From Nonomuraea guangzhouensis (GTDB taxonomy: Bacteria; Actinomycetota; Actinomycetes; Streptosporangiales; Streptosporangiaceae), in the NCBI RefSeq assembly GCF_019396345.1, contig NZ_JAHKRM010000011.1:1-64000 (forward strand): 64,000 bases of DNA, read 5' to 3'. The translations under genes and the position numbers were made by a program. This document shows positions 9,551-17,814 of this stretch, piece by piece. The notes under the pieces are model-generated. The model saw only the letters and a list, made by a program, of their open reading frames with translations. It was not told where the DNA came from and did not search any database. Each line of letters begins with the position of its first letter. The first letter of the stretch is position 1.

Positions 9551-12500
9551 CTACCCCGGGCCGAGCACGTCGTCCATGCCCAGCTGATCAAGGACCTTGA
9601 GCGCCAGCTCGGCGTATGACGCCTCATAGAGGAAGTCGAACGACCTGCTGCCAGGTGCCTCGTCGCGGTGTCCGATCGTGACACCGCGCAATTCCGTCGG
9701 CGCGAACTCCGCCCGTACAAGCAGCACCGAGCCGTCCGGCAGCACGTACCTGCCGTCGACGAACCGGCTGAGAGCCGCCCGCACGCGCCTGCCGAAGTAG
9801 CCCAGGTCCGCCTGTGACATGTCGGACCGGTAGGCGAACTTGACGGTGTACTCGGTAACGCGCCGTACCACTCCGTCTTTTGGTTTGAGGGTCAGGTCGC
9901 GACGCTCGATGGCCGCGCCCCCCGGATCACGTGCCCCCATCTTCACCGGCTCGACCTGCCTGCGCGCGGCCACCAGCTCGGCCGGGCCGAAGGCGTGCGG
10001 TTTCCCCCCGTGCGGCGTGGCCCCCCAGTCGGTGACCGCCTCGCCCACCCTTCGCATGTCCCATGCCGCCTGCCTGTGCGCGGCTACGGCGTCCGGCCTG
10101 GGAGCCGGTTCGGTCGTCTGCGGGGGGCCGAGCACGTCGTCCATGCCCAGCTGATCGAGGACCTTGAGCGCCAGATCGACGTGTGACGCCCCGTGGGGGA
10201 AGTCGGACGGCTTACTGCCAGGTGCCTCGTCGCGGTGTCCGATCGTGACACCGCGGCGTTCCGCCGGCACGAACTCCGCCCGGACGAGCAGCGTCGAGCC
10301 GTCCGGCAGCACGTACCTGCCGTTGACGAACTGGTCGAGACCTGCCCGCACGCGCGTGCCAAGGTGACCCAGCGGCGATGTGTCGGACCGGTAGGCGAAC
10401 CTGACGGTGTACTCCGTGACGGGCCGCATCACTCCGTCGCGTGCCTTGACGGTCAGGTCGCGACGCTCGATGGCCGCGACCTCCGGGTCACGTGCCCCCA
10501 TGTGCACCGGCTGGACCCGCCTGCGCGCGGCCACCAGCTCGGCCGGGCTGAAGGCGTGCGGCTTCCCCCCGTGCGGCCTGGCCCCCCAGTCGGCGACCGC
10601 CTCGCCCACCCTTCGCGCGTCCCATGCCGGCCCTTTGTTCTGCGGGTGCCCCGCAGGAGCCTTGGGCGGCCCGGCGGGCTGCCCGCCTCCCTGGTCGTCG
10701 TGCAGTTGCTCCACGAGCGTGCCGAAGTCATCGCCGCCGTACGCGCGGCCCTGCCACTCGCCCCCCTGCCTGGCCCTCAGTTCGGTCGTGACGCGGACGT
10801 AGTCAGGCGATCCGTCGGCCAGGACGGGCGAGCGCTCCGCCGCCTCGCTGAACAAGGTGGCGGCGCGGCGGACGCCGGCCTCGCTGGGTGGCTCGCCGAA
10901 GAACTCTCCGGCCGCCCTCCGCATGACCTGCGGTCCTGTCTCGCCCGGTTGTGGCCGCCCGTCGGTGTAGGCGAACCACTCGCGCAGCCTCGACAGGCCC
11001 TCGATCATCCTCGCGTCGGCATGACCGCCCCCCAGCACCGCCTCGCTCCGCGCCCTGACCCAGGCCCCGTCGAGCGGTCCCACGTCCGGCTTCCAGCCGA
11101 GGAAGGTCACCAGGCCGGACAGTCGGCGCAGATCTCGTACCGTCACGGCATCGGGGGCGGCGCCGTAGAGCGAGTGGGCGGTGTCCACGAGCGCGCGGAC
11201 GTAGTCGAGATGGCGCTGGGTGAGCCGATCGCCGAACAGGGCATAGGCGCGATCCAGCATCCGCACGTGGTCGATCAGGTCGCCGTCCCGATGCGGGAAT
11301 TTGCCGAGCAGGTCTCTCAGGTGGTCGGACAGGCGCAGCTGTTCCGGCCTGTACGCGGCCCGCGTCCACTCGTCGGCCGGCTGCCGGAACCCGGCCTCCC
11401 CCTCGACGAACCGCTGCGACGCGGGCACCAGGTCGTCGAAGTGCACCAGGTGGTGGTCGCGCAGCGCGGCCACCGGCGGGACTTCGTGGCCCGCGTGGTC
11501 CAGCAGCACGCCGCCGTCCGCTTTCACGCGGAGCGCGTCGCCCATCAGGTTGTCGCCCGGCTCCATGTGCCGGTCGGTGAGCGTCCGGCGGCCCCGCTCC
11601 GGGGGTTCGAGGTACTCGTCCGCCAGCCCGAGGTGGTGCCCGATCTCGTGGGCGTGGATGTGCCCGTCGTTGTCGGCGTACCAGGTCAGCATGTCGGCGC
11701 GGCCATCGGCGGCACGGAAGGTCACCACCTCGAGATCGCCGGGCTGCGCGTTACGCACTTCCTGGAACTCCAGCCGGACGTGCAGCTGGCTGCCGTCGCG
11801 GAGCCGGTGCTGGTGGTTGTAGTACCGGTCCACACCGTCGAGCGCGTTGGACTTGAGCCGCGCGACCTGCTCGGACGTCATACCCTTCTCGGCGACGTAC
11901 TTGATCTTGACCGTGAACTCGGTCACCGTCCGGACCTCGTCGCCGCGGATCGCGAAACGGCGTGCCTCCACGAGAGCGCTGGCATCGAGCACCGGACGCT
12001 GCGGGTTACGGCTCTCGACCACCCACGGATCCGCGTTCTTCCTGAGGTGGGCCCATTCGCTCGCTCTGACCGCCTGCCGCGGGTCTATGCAATTGGACAG
12101 AACGCCCCGGAGCTTGTCCAAGACGGACTCGCCGTGGACCGGCAGGAGCGGAGTGCGGTAGTCGGGATCGAACTCGTAACTGCGGACCGGGCGCGCCCGC
12201 ATACGGTCGCCAGAGTCGCCGGCCGACGAGGGCCGCTCCGGCGGGACGGCGTCCGGCGCGCGAGGCGGTGTGGTTCCCTCGAACGTCCGGGGCCGCTGCC
12301 CGAACTCCGGGCCCGCCGCCCGCGGCTCCACGATCATGGACCCGGGGGGCGCGTCCAGCACCGACACCGTGCCGCTGGCGTTCTCCGCGATCTTCTCGAA
12401 GGCGAACTTGACGCTGGCGTACCAGTCCTCGTGGCCGCGGAACTCCGTCCGCAGCGCCTCGATGCGCGTCCGCAGCGTCTCGACGTCGCTCTTGCTGAGC

Positions 12501-14116
12501 GGGTTGGGCGCCCAGTCGGCCAGCACTCCCTTGTCGCGGAAGAAGTGGCGGACGAAGGGACTGTCCGTGTCGGGCAGCCGCCCGGTGAAGGTCTTGTCGC
12601 CGTCGTAGCCCCTGACGATGCCGTCGCGGCCGGCGAGGAAGTCGTGCGTGGCGCGGCCCGGGGAGAAGCGGTCGTGGTTGCCGGTCAGCGCGTCCAGCAG
12701 GCCGAGCAGGATCCCCTCGCGGGTGTTGTGCAGCCGCGACATGTACCACTTGTCGTCCGGCTCGCCCCGGACCGGCACGTGCTCGCCGTCGACCCAGTCG
12801 ATGAGCAGGTGACGCTCGCCGGTGATGTGGGTCGCGGGGACCTCGGCGCCGACCGTGCGGCCGAGCCGCGAGTTGAGATGCTCGCGGTCCCGCCGGTCCG
12901 TCCCGGAGAACTCCTTCTCGACGGCGTGGCTGCCGTCGGCCAGCGTGGCTTTGTCCAGCTTCACGGTTTCACCGCGGGCCCCGCTCAGCGGCTCGCGCGC
13001 CACCACGCCGCGGGAGGCGCTCTCGCCGAACGCCGCGTGGTCCCTGAGCCGGGGGGATCCGGGCTCGCCCGAGCGCGACCAGTTGATCAGCTCGTCGACA
13101 CTGCGCTGCGTGGTCCGCGGGTGCGGCGGGGCGTCCCCGCCGTCGGGCAGCGTGCGGTGGCCGGTCTCGCCGGCGTCCGCGAGCCTGGTGTATCCGGCGT
13201 CCGCCGCGTCATCGGGCCTGGTGCCGTCCGGAGGGCCGTCCCGAAGGCCTGGGTTGTCGGGACGCGCGTGCCCGTCCGGCGGCCTGGGTCCGACGTGGCC
13301 GCCGTCCGGGCTCCAGCTCGCCCAGTGCGAGTCGGCGCCACCGATCACGCCCGACGTCAGGCCCTTCAGCACCAGCAGCCCGTCGATGTGCTCGTCGCCG
13401 TCCCACAGCTGCGAGATCAGCACGGTACCGGCGTTCGCCACCCCCGACTGGCCCATCAGCATCCACAGCGAGCGCGTCGGGAACGCCCACGCCAGCCCGG
13501 TCAGCAACCCCCCGGTCAGCGCTCCGGTGGCCGCCGACGACCCCACCTGCCGCCAGTCCACCCCCTCCCGGCGCGACTGCGTCAGCTGGACCAGGAGATC
13601 CATCCCGCCGAGCAGCCCGCCGAACAGCGCGATGTTGATCAGCAACCGGCGGGCGAACTGGCGTACCGTCCACCGCGCCGCCTGGGCGCGTACCCCCATC
13701 AGCCGTAACGTCAGCCCGCCCGCGGGCGACACCAGCGCCCACATCAGCCACGCCAGCTGCACCACCAGCAGCAGTACGGCCAGCCGCATCATCCGTTTGG
13801 TGAACTCGAGCTGCACCCCCAGCTCGTTGCAGGCGAGCGCCAGGTCCACCAGGGACCGCACCAGAGCCGCCTGGCGGCCGCCCACGTCCTTCGACACCCG
13901 CTTCTGGAAAGCCCGGAGTGCCGCTCCGTCCCACCCCTCGGCGCCCAGCCGTATGCCGTCGCCGTCCGCTCCGGCGGCCACGTCGCGGGCCGCCTTCACC
14001 AGCCCGTCGGCCAGCCGGAACAGACCGCCTTCCTTCCCCTTGGGCCAGTCCGTGCCCAGCACCCAGCCCGCCCACGGACGGGCCCACTCGGGCACCGGTA
14101 TCCCATCAAGCAGCAC
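9551..14116 (-). CDS. Polymorphic-toxin-like ESX substrate with kinase-like and HExxH metalloprotease domains
   Basis: This 1521-aa modular protein begins with a helical WXG100-like segment (W-D-G at 62-64). Two or more membrane helices follow (about 110-130 and 155-177), with further hydrophobic stretches to about 255, then a Gly/Asp/Pro linker. Residues about 345-590 look like a HipA/PI3-kinase-type fold: VEKEF (399-403), GNHDR (479-483) and GYDGDKTF (503-510) sit where the ATP lysine, catalytic loop and metal Asp would be. Residues about 715-880 carry a zinc-protease motif, HEIGHHLGLADEY (823-835). The C terminus is a near-identical tandem pair of that module (about 1160-1340 and 1348-1521) lacking zinc ligands. 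The GTG start lies 5 bp after the stop of the 100-aa WXG-like gene, so the two form an operon. Function as an exported toxin is inferred. Confidence 0.8.
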   Translation of the reverse strand: MLLDGIPVPEWARPWAGWVLGTDWPKGKEGGLFRLADGLVKAARDVAAGADGDGIRLGAEGWDGAALRAFQKRVSKDVGGRQAALVRSLVDLALACNELGVQLEFTKRMMRLAVLLLVVQLAWLMWALVSPAGGLTLRLMGVRAQAARWTVRQFARRLLINIALFGGLLGGMDLLVQLTQSRREGVDWRQVGSSAATGALTGGLLTGLAWAFPTRSLWMLMGQSGVANAGTVLISQLWDGDEHIDGLLVLKGLTSGVIGGADSHWASWSPDGGHVGPRPPDGHARPDNPGLRDGPPDGTRPDDAADAGYTRLADAGETGHRTLPDGGDAPPHPRTTQRSVDELINWSRSGEPGSPRLRDHAAFGESASRGVVAREPLSGARGETVKLDKATLADGSHAVEKEFSGTDRRDREHLNSRLGRTVGAEVPATHITGERHLLIDWVDGEHVPVRGEPDDKWYMSRLHNTREGILLGLLDALTGNHDRFSPGRATHDFLAGRDGIVRGYDGDKTFTGRLPDTDSPFVRHFFRDKGVLADWAPNPLSKSDVETLRTRIEALRTEFRGHEDWYASVKFAFEKIAENASGTVSVLDAPPGSMIVEPRAAGPEFGQRPRTFEGTTPPRAPDAVPPERPSSAGDSGDRMRARPVRSYEFDPDYRTPLLPVHGESVLDKLRGVLSNCIDPRQAVRASEWAHLRKNADPWVVESRNPQRPVLDASALVEARRFAIRGDEVRTVTEFTVKIKYVAEKGMTSEQVARLKSNALDGVDRYYNHQHRLRDGSQLHVRLEFQEVRNAQPGDLEVVTFRAADGRADMLTWYADNDGHIHAHEIGHHLGLADEYLEPPERGRRTLTDRHMEPGDNLMGDALRVKADGGVLLDHAGHEVPPVAALRDHHLVHFDDLVPASQRFVEGEAGFRQPADEWTRAAYRPEQLRLSDHLRDLLGKFPHRDGDLIDHVRMLDRAYALFGDRLTQRHLDYVRALVDTAHSLYGAAPDAVTVRDLRRLSGLVTFLGWKPDVGPLDGAWVRARSEAVLGGGHADARMIEGLSRLREWFAYTDGRPQPGETGPQVMRRAAGEFFGEPPSEAGVRRAATLFSEAAERSPVLADGSPDYVRVTTELRARQGGEWQGRAYGGDDFGTLVEQLHDDQGGGQPAGPPKAPAGHPQNKGPAWDARRVGEAVADWGARPHGGKPHAFSPAELVAARRRVQPVHMGARDPEVAAIERRDLTVKARDGVMRPVTEYTVRFAYRSDTSPLGHLGTRVRAGLDQFVNGRYVLPDGSTLLVRAEFVPAERRGVTIGHRDEAPGSKPSDFPHGASHVDLALKVLDQLGMDDVLGPPQTTEPAPRPDAVAAHRQAAWDMRRVGEAVTDWGATPHGGKPHAFGPAELVAARRQVEPVKMGARDPGGAAIERRDLTLKPKDGVVRRVTEYTVKFAYRSDMSQADLGYFGRRVRAALSRFVDGRYVLPDGSVLLVRAEFAPTELRGVTIGHRDEAPGSRSFDFLYEASYAELALKVLDQLGMDDVLGPG
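9561..10633 (-). repeat. Intragenic tandem duplication, period about 567 bp
   Basis: The 3' end of the toxin-like gene contains two direct copies, roughly 9561-10066 and 10128-10627. The copies share long identical runs; for example CCGAGCACGTCGTCCATGCC occurs at 9561 and 10128. The offset is 567 bp at one end and 561 bp at the other, so a 6-bp indel separates them. The duplication stays in frame and yields two 180-aa modules that differ by scattered substitutions. Confidence 0.9.
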
Positions 14117-14121
14117 GCGGG

Positions 14122-14424
14122 TCAGCCCTGAGTGTCGATCTCGGCGGCCTCGTACGTGTTGGCGTTGACGCGCATCCCGTCGCCGACACCTTCCAACTCG
14201 TCGATGTAGTCCTCGAAGCCCTTGAAGATGGCCTTCGTCCGGAGGGGGAAGCTCTTCTCGAACTCCGCGCCGTACTGGTCGTCCCCCATGGGCCGCCCCT
14301 CGGCGATGAACACGTCGCGCAGTGCGTCACGGACCTTGCGCACGTGCTCGGCCTCCTCCTTCGCGACTACGGCCCCCTGCCGGATATTTGCCCATTGCGC
14401 AGAGTAGCTGCCTTCCTGCCCCAA
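14122..14424 (-). CDS. WXG100-size ESX partner/substrate protein
   Basis: A TTG at 14424 preceded by AAGGAG with 6 nt spacing gives a 100-aa product, exactly the size expected of WXG100 proteins. An ATG at 14448 would add 8 residues but has no Shine-Dalgarno sequence. The product is two amphipathic helices around SAQWANI and the segment GFEDYIDELEGVGDG. No strict W-x-G turn is visible. Near the C terminus is YEAAE, which matches the Y-x-x-x-D/E type VII export signal. The stop is 5 bp before the toxin-like gene, so this is probably its secretion chaperone or co-substrate. That pairing is inferred from context. Confidence 0.7.
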   Translation of the reverse strand: MGQEGSYSAQWANIRQGAVVAKEEAEHVRKVRDALRDVFIAEGRPMGDDQYGAEFEKSFPLRTKAIFKGFEDYIDELEGVGDGMRVNANTYEAAEIDTQG

Positions 14425-14511
14425 TCGTTTCTCCTTCCTCAAGGACATCTCAGATAACTGTCCACTATGCTCATGTTTCGTGCACTTCACAGCAGAACGT
14501 CTGGGGGTCCG

Positions 14512-14823
14512 ATGAGCGGCTGGGTCGATGTGCACTACCAGGCGCTCGAAGAATGCGGAAAACGGGCCCGCAAGGTGGCGAACATGCTCGACCTGGACGA
14601 CGCGTTCGAGGGCACCAAGTCCTCGGCACCGACCGGGCAGACCTCGTCGAAGACGTTCGGCGCCCTCAAGGACTCCGGCGACCTGGCCACGGATGTCGAC
14701 AAGGTGTGGCGGGCGCTCGAGGAAGAGTTACAGGCGGGCAAGAGCCGGCTGAACAGTGTCGAGAAGGCGATCGACCAGGTGGAGACCAACCTGCGCAAGG
14801 CCGCGAAGGCCTCCGGCGGATGA
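14512..14823 (+). CDS. WXG100-like small helical protein
   Basis: The 103-aa product starts MSGWVDVHYQALEE at the ATG at 14512, after a GGGGG tract; the frame upstream is open but lacks a ribosome site. It is predicted to be helical throughout, with a long charged amphipathic helix in its second half (DVDKVWRALEEELQAGKSRLN). Size and shape fit the WXG100/ESX-substrate class, though the W-x-G turn is absent. Its TGA overlaps the ATG of the transglycosylase gene in an ATGA, so the two proteins are made together. It is divergent from the toxin operon across an 87-bp gap. It may be the export partner of the transglycosylase. Confidence 0.7.
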   Translation: MSGWVDVHYQALEECGKRARKVANMLDLDDAFEGTKSSAPTGQTSSKTFGALKDSGDLATDVDKVWRALEEELQAGKSRLNSVEKAIDQVETNLRKAAKASGG

Positions 14824-15983
14824 GCGGGGTCAGCGACCTGCCCGGTGGTGACCGGCTCGCCGCGCTTCTCACGAAAGTGACCGGGAATCCACAGGCGATC
14901 AGGAACACCGCCGGCGCCTGGCGGGCGGCGGCCGGTCACGTCACCAGGTCGACCAACTCCCTGACCAAGGCGGTCGGCGAGGTGGACAAGGCGTGGCAGG
15001 GCGGCTCGGCCGACGCCTTCACCAAGTACATGAACGCCTACCCACGGGCGAGCACCGATCTCAACGAAGCGCTGACGGCCTGCGCCGACGCTCTCGACAA
15101 GGCGGCCACCTCGCTGGAGGACGCCCACGGCAAGGTCAACGCGCTCTGCCAGGACGCGGTCGAGCGCGCGGCAACGTACAAGACCCAGTACGCGAAGCTG
15201 AACCCCAAGGCCACGGCGCAGGACGCCGAAGCCGCGCTGGCCCGTACGACGATCGTCAGCGGCAACGTCACGCAGGCCGAGAGCCTGGTCGAGAAGGCCG
15301 AAGGCGACCTCGAGGACGCCAAGAAGGCGCTGGCCAAGCAGCTCGGCGCGGATGCCGGGTTCGGCTTCTTCACCAAGGTCCCCCTGCCGGACGGGGCCGA
15401 CTTCGAGGCGGGCGACCACAAGGTCGAGTGGGTCAGGACGCCGTTCGATGACAAGCGCACCACGCTGGAGTCGGCGGCCGCCGCCGGTGGCAGCGACGGC
15501 GGCGGCGCGAGCGGCGGCGCCGGCTACGCCTACAGCGGCGGCGTCTCCTCGGCCGGCAACACCCCCGCGCCCAAGCCCGAGGTCGTGGCATGGATCAAGG
15601 AGGCACTCCGGGTCATCAAGTCGCCGGAGATGGCCGCGGAGCTGCGGAAAAGGGGCCTGCTGGACAAGCTCCAGGACCTCGACCCGAACGACCCCAAGGC
15701 CATCGAGCGGATCTGGGCCATCATCCACCACGAGTCCGGGGGCAACCCGAGCGCCATCAACAACTGGGACATCAACGCCAAGAACGGTGTGCCGTCACAG
15801 GGACTGATGCAGACCATCCCGCCCACGTTCGACCACAACAGCCTGCCGGGATACAAGCAGATCCTGGAGCCGGTGGACAACATCATCGCCGGGGTGCTGT
15901 ACACGTACGACCGGTACGGATCGCTCGCCAACCACCCGGGCATCGAGTCGATGGAGCAGGGCGGCCCGTACCGGCCCTACTAG
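14820..15983 (+). CDS. WXG-headed lytic transglycosylase (SLT-type) of the ESX locus
   Basis: The 387-aa protein begins with a WXG100-like helical hairpin whose turn is W-Q-G at 59-61 (KAWQGGSADAF), followed by a third coiled segment to about residue 180. A Gly/Ser/Ala linker (about 215-250) leads to a C-terminal transglycosylase domain. Its motifs are HHESGGNP with likely catalytic Glu305, GLMQTIPPTF, and the N-I-x-A-G-x-x-Y motif (NIIAGVLYTYDRYGS). Such enzymes cut the glycan strands of peptidoglycan. There is no Sec signal, so export by the type VII system is likely. The job could be opening the wall for the secretion apparatus or acting on rivals. The start overlaps the upstream stop (ATGA); the stop shares a CTAG with the convergent gene. 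Confidence 0.88.
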   Translation: MSGVSDLPGGDRLAALLTKVTGNPQAIRNTAGAWRAAAGHVTRSTNSLTKAVGEVDKAWQGGSADAFTKYMNAYPRASTDLNEALTACADALDKAATSLEDAHGKVNALCQDAVERAATYKTQYAKLNPKATAQDAEAALARTTIVSGNVTQAESLVEKAEGDLEDAKKALAKQLGADAGFGFFTKVPLPDGADFEAGDHKVEWVRTPFDDKRTTLESAAAAGGSDGGGASGGAGYAYSGGVSSAGNTPAPKPEVVAWIKEALRVIKSPEMAAELRKRGLLDKLQDLDPNDPKAIERIWAIIHHESGGNPSAINNWDINAKNGVPSQGLMQTIPPTFDHNSLPGYKQILEPVDNIIAGVLYTYDRYGSLANHPGIESMEQGGPYRPY

Positions 15984-16876
15984 GTCGTGTGCTGCTCGGG
16001 CTCCACCCAGTCGAACTTCTCATAGCCCTTGGGCAGGTCGCCGGGCTTGTCCGGCGCCTGGAACGACGGGAACCCCTTCGCGTTGATGGTCGCCTGCTCG
16101 AAGTCCACCTCGGCGGCGCCGCTCGGCTTGATGTAGCCGAACTGGTGCTCCTTCTTGACCACGGTGGACATGATGTCTCCCGCTCCACGCAGACCCGACA
16201 CCAGCGTCAAGGTCATGATGGCCACCGCGCCGTTGGTTCCGGAGGCGATGAACTTCTCCAGCAGGCCGCCATACAGCTTGGTGTGCGGGAACGCCTGCAG
16301 TCGCTTGGCGAACAGCAGCAAGGTGAGCGTGGTCACGCCCAGCGTGGCCAGTTTGACCCAGTAGCTCCGGTACCCGGCGGCCACCTCGTCGACCATCCCA
16401 CCCACGTCACCGAGCACGCCGCGCAGCGCGCCGATCTCCCGGTGGAAGATCCACACGACCCGCTCGAACTCCTGCTGGTCGAGGGCGATCCAGCCGCTCC
16501 GCGACGTGGCGACGAGCTGGGGCAGCAGTTGCTTGACCCCGTCGTCGAGCCGGCCCGCGATGCCGTTCTTCCAGTTCGTGGCCGCCTGCGCCATGCCCGG
16601 CTCGTTGGCGATGGCCGTGCCCGCGACGACCACGGCGGGGACGAGCCAGGCCGAGATCCGGCCCAGCCTCTTCAGCGACTCCAGCACCTTGGGCCCGATC
16701 GGCTCCGGCATCGTCGGAGGCGGCCCGAAGGTGGGCGGCTTGTAGGGGTTGTAGGCGCCGTACGAGGTGGGCGAGTTGTAGCCGGGATATCTGTAGGGCG
16801 AGTAGCCGGTGTTCGCGGTGGGGGGCGTGTTGTAGGCGGGGTGCGAGTAGTTGCGTATGTTCCCGTACTCGCTCAT
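15980..16876 (-). CDS. ESX-locus membrane protein with Tyr/Pro-rich N terminus
   Basis: The ATG at 16876 is preceded by GAGGT with 7 nt spacing and gives 298 aa. Residues 1-55 are rich in Tyr, Pro, Asn and Gly. Hydrophobic helices lie at about 65-85, 165-185 and 200-225. Between the first two is a helical segment (NWKNGIAGRLDDGVKQLLPQ). The tail is hydrophilic. I recognise no family. It overlaps the upstream 108-aa gene by 4 bp (ATGA), so the two are translated together. It converges on the transglycosylase with both stops inside one CTAG. Position suggests an accessory protein of the secretion locus. Confidence 0.75.
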   Translation of the reverse strand: MSEYGNIRNYSHPAYNTPPTANTGYSPYRYPGYNSPTSYGAYNPYKPPTFGPPPTMPEPIGPKVLESLKRLGRISAWLVPAVVVAGTAIANEPGMAQAATNWKNGIAGRLDDGVKQLLPQLVATSRSGWIALDQQEFERVVWIFHREIGALRGVLGDVGGMVDEVAAGYRSYWVKLATLGVTTLTLLLFAKRLQAFPHTKLYGGLLEKFIASGTNGAVAIMTLTLVSGLRGAGDIMSTVVKKEHQFGYIKPSGAAEVDFEQATINAKGFPSFQAPDKPGDLPKGYEKFDWVEPEQHTT

Positions 16877-17199
16877 TTGCGATACCTCACGGCGCTGTGC
16901 TTCTCGGCCGCGCGCCAGTTGCGCTCCCCGATGCTGAGCGCCCCCACCCAGCTGTCCACTGTCTCCTCCGCCTGGCCCAGCGTGCTGTCGGCCCAGCGAC
17001 ACATGCCGTCGTAGGTGCCGCCCAGCACCATTTCCCCCAGTACGCCGAAGCCCGGGGCCTCGACCCCGACCGTGCCGACGAGGCTCCTGACGAAGGAAAT
17101 GGCCGCCTTCAGCTCGTCGTCAACCCGATCGCGCGTGTGACCGATGGCCGTGGAGGTGACATAGATCTCCTGCCCCGGCGCAACCGCTTTCGTCGTCAT
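16873..17199 (-). CDS. Small WXG-like helical protein of the ESX locus
   Basis: The 108-aa product starts at the ATG at 17199. It has a beta-like first 18 residues, then two helices (VDDELKAAISFVRSLV and AEETVDSWVGALSIGERNWRAAE) separated by a Gly-rich turn. Two Trp in the second half recall WXG proteins, and SWVG resembles the W-x-G turn. It is the first gene of a two-gene operon with the membrane protein downstream, which overlaps it by 4 bp. It diverges from the YbaB-like gene at 17316. Function is unknown; an ESX substrate or adaptor is the simplest idea. Confidence 0.7.
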   Translation of the reverse strand: MTTKAVAPGQEIYVTSTAIGHTRDRVDDELKAAISFVRSLVGTVGVEAPGFGVLGEMVLGGTYDGMCRWADSTLGQAEETVDSWVGALSIGERNWRAAEKHSAVRYRK

Positions 17200-17315
17200 A
17201 TGTACGAATTCTTCCCGATGTCGTCCCTTACCTCCCTGTTTGCACGGCAGTCTTAATGATCAGTTAGACGATTGGACGGCTGCCGATGGCTGTTCGTTAA
17301 CCTGCTGCCGATGCC

Positions 17316-17747
17316 GTGGAGCGCATGGATTCCAGTGACCCCCGTCTCGACGAGCTCGACCGGCTCGTACAGGCCAGCGAACGGACGATGCGCGAGCTCG
17401 AAGAGGCCACGCGGGAGCTACGTCAGCTGACCGGATCAGGCGAGAGCCGCGGCGGAACGGTGTCCGCGCGGGTGGACGCCGACAGCAAACTCGTCGAGGT
17501 GCGGATCACCCATCGGGCCATGCGGCTGGAACCGGAAGAGCTGGGCCACGACGTGGTGGAGGCCGTACGCGCCGCCCAGGAGGACCACGAGCGGCAGGCC
17601 CGCGAACTGCTCGGGCTGCAGCCCGTCGGCGAGGATCTGCTGGGCACGTTCAAGCGCGACCTGGACGAACTGCAGGACGCCTACGCCAGGGAGACCGGCG
17701 AACGACTCGAAGGGATGCGCCGCACGCAGCGCTCCTGGGAGGACTGA
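17316..17747 (+). CDS. Second YbaB/EbfC-like protein
   Basis: The product is 143 aa from the GTG at 17316, or 140 aa from the ATG at 17325. An N-terminal coiled coil (LDELDRLVQASERTMRELEEATRELRQL, about residues 10-38) precedes a short beta sheet (GTVSARVDADSKLVEVRITHRAMRL) and a long helix, the core YbaB/EbfC layout. The tail is another charged helix. Family members bind DNA as dimers. This is the second such gene in the locus, with the first at 1243. It is transcribed away from the 17199 gene and ends before a strong bidirectional hairpin. Confidence 0.75.
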   Translation: MERMDSSDPRLDELDRLVQASERTMRELEEATRELRQLTGSGESRGGTVSARVDADSKLVEVRITHRAMRLEPEELGHDVVEAVRAAQEDHERQARELLGLQPVGEDLLGTFKRDLDELQDAYARETGERLEGMRRTQRSWED

Positions 17748-17759
17748 GCGCCAACGACG

Positions 17760-17795
17760 GCGGGGCCGGTGAGGATCGCTCCTCACCGGCCCCGC
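17760..17795. terminator. Bidirectional hairpin terminator between convergent genes
   Basis: A perfect 16-bp inverted repeat (17760-17775 with 17780-17795) closes a TCGC tetraloop. The stem ends GCGGGGCCGG / CCGGCCCCGC. It sits between the convergent YbaB-like gene and the pseudokinase gene and can serve both. The T-run is weak on the plus strand (TGTTCGCTT). Confidence 0.85.
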
Positions 17796-17814
17796 TGTTC
17801 GCTTACGGGCTGTC

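Noticed and set aside
10193..13708. 1171-codon plus-strand open frame antisense to the toxin-like gene
   Set aside because: It reads as Arg/Gly/Pro/His-rich shadow of a GC-rich gene with no domains; the minus-strand frame has clear motifs and repeats.
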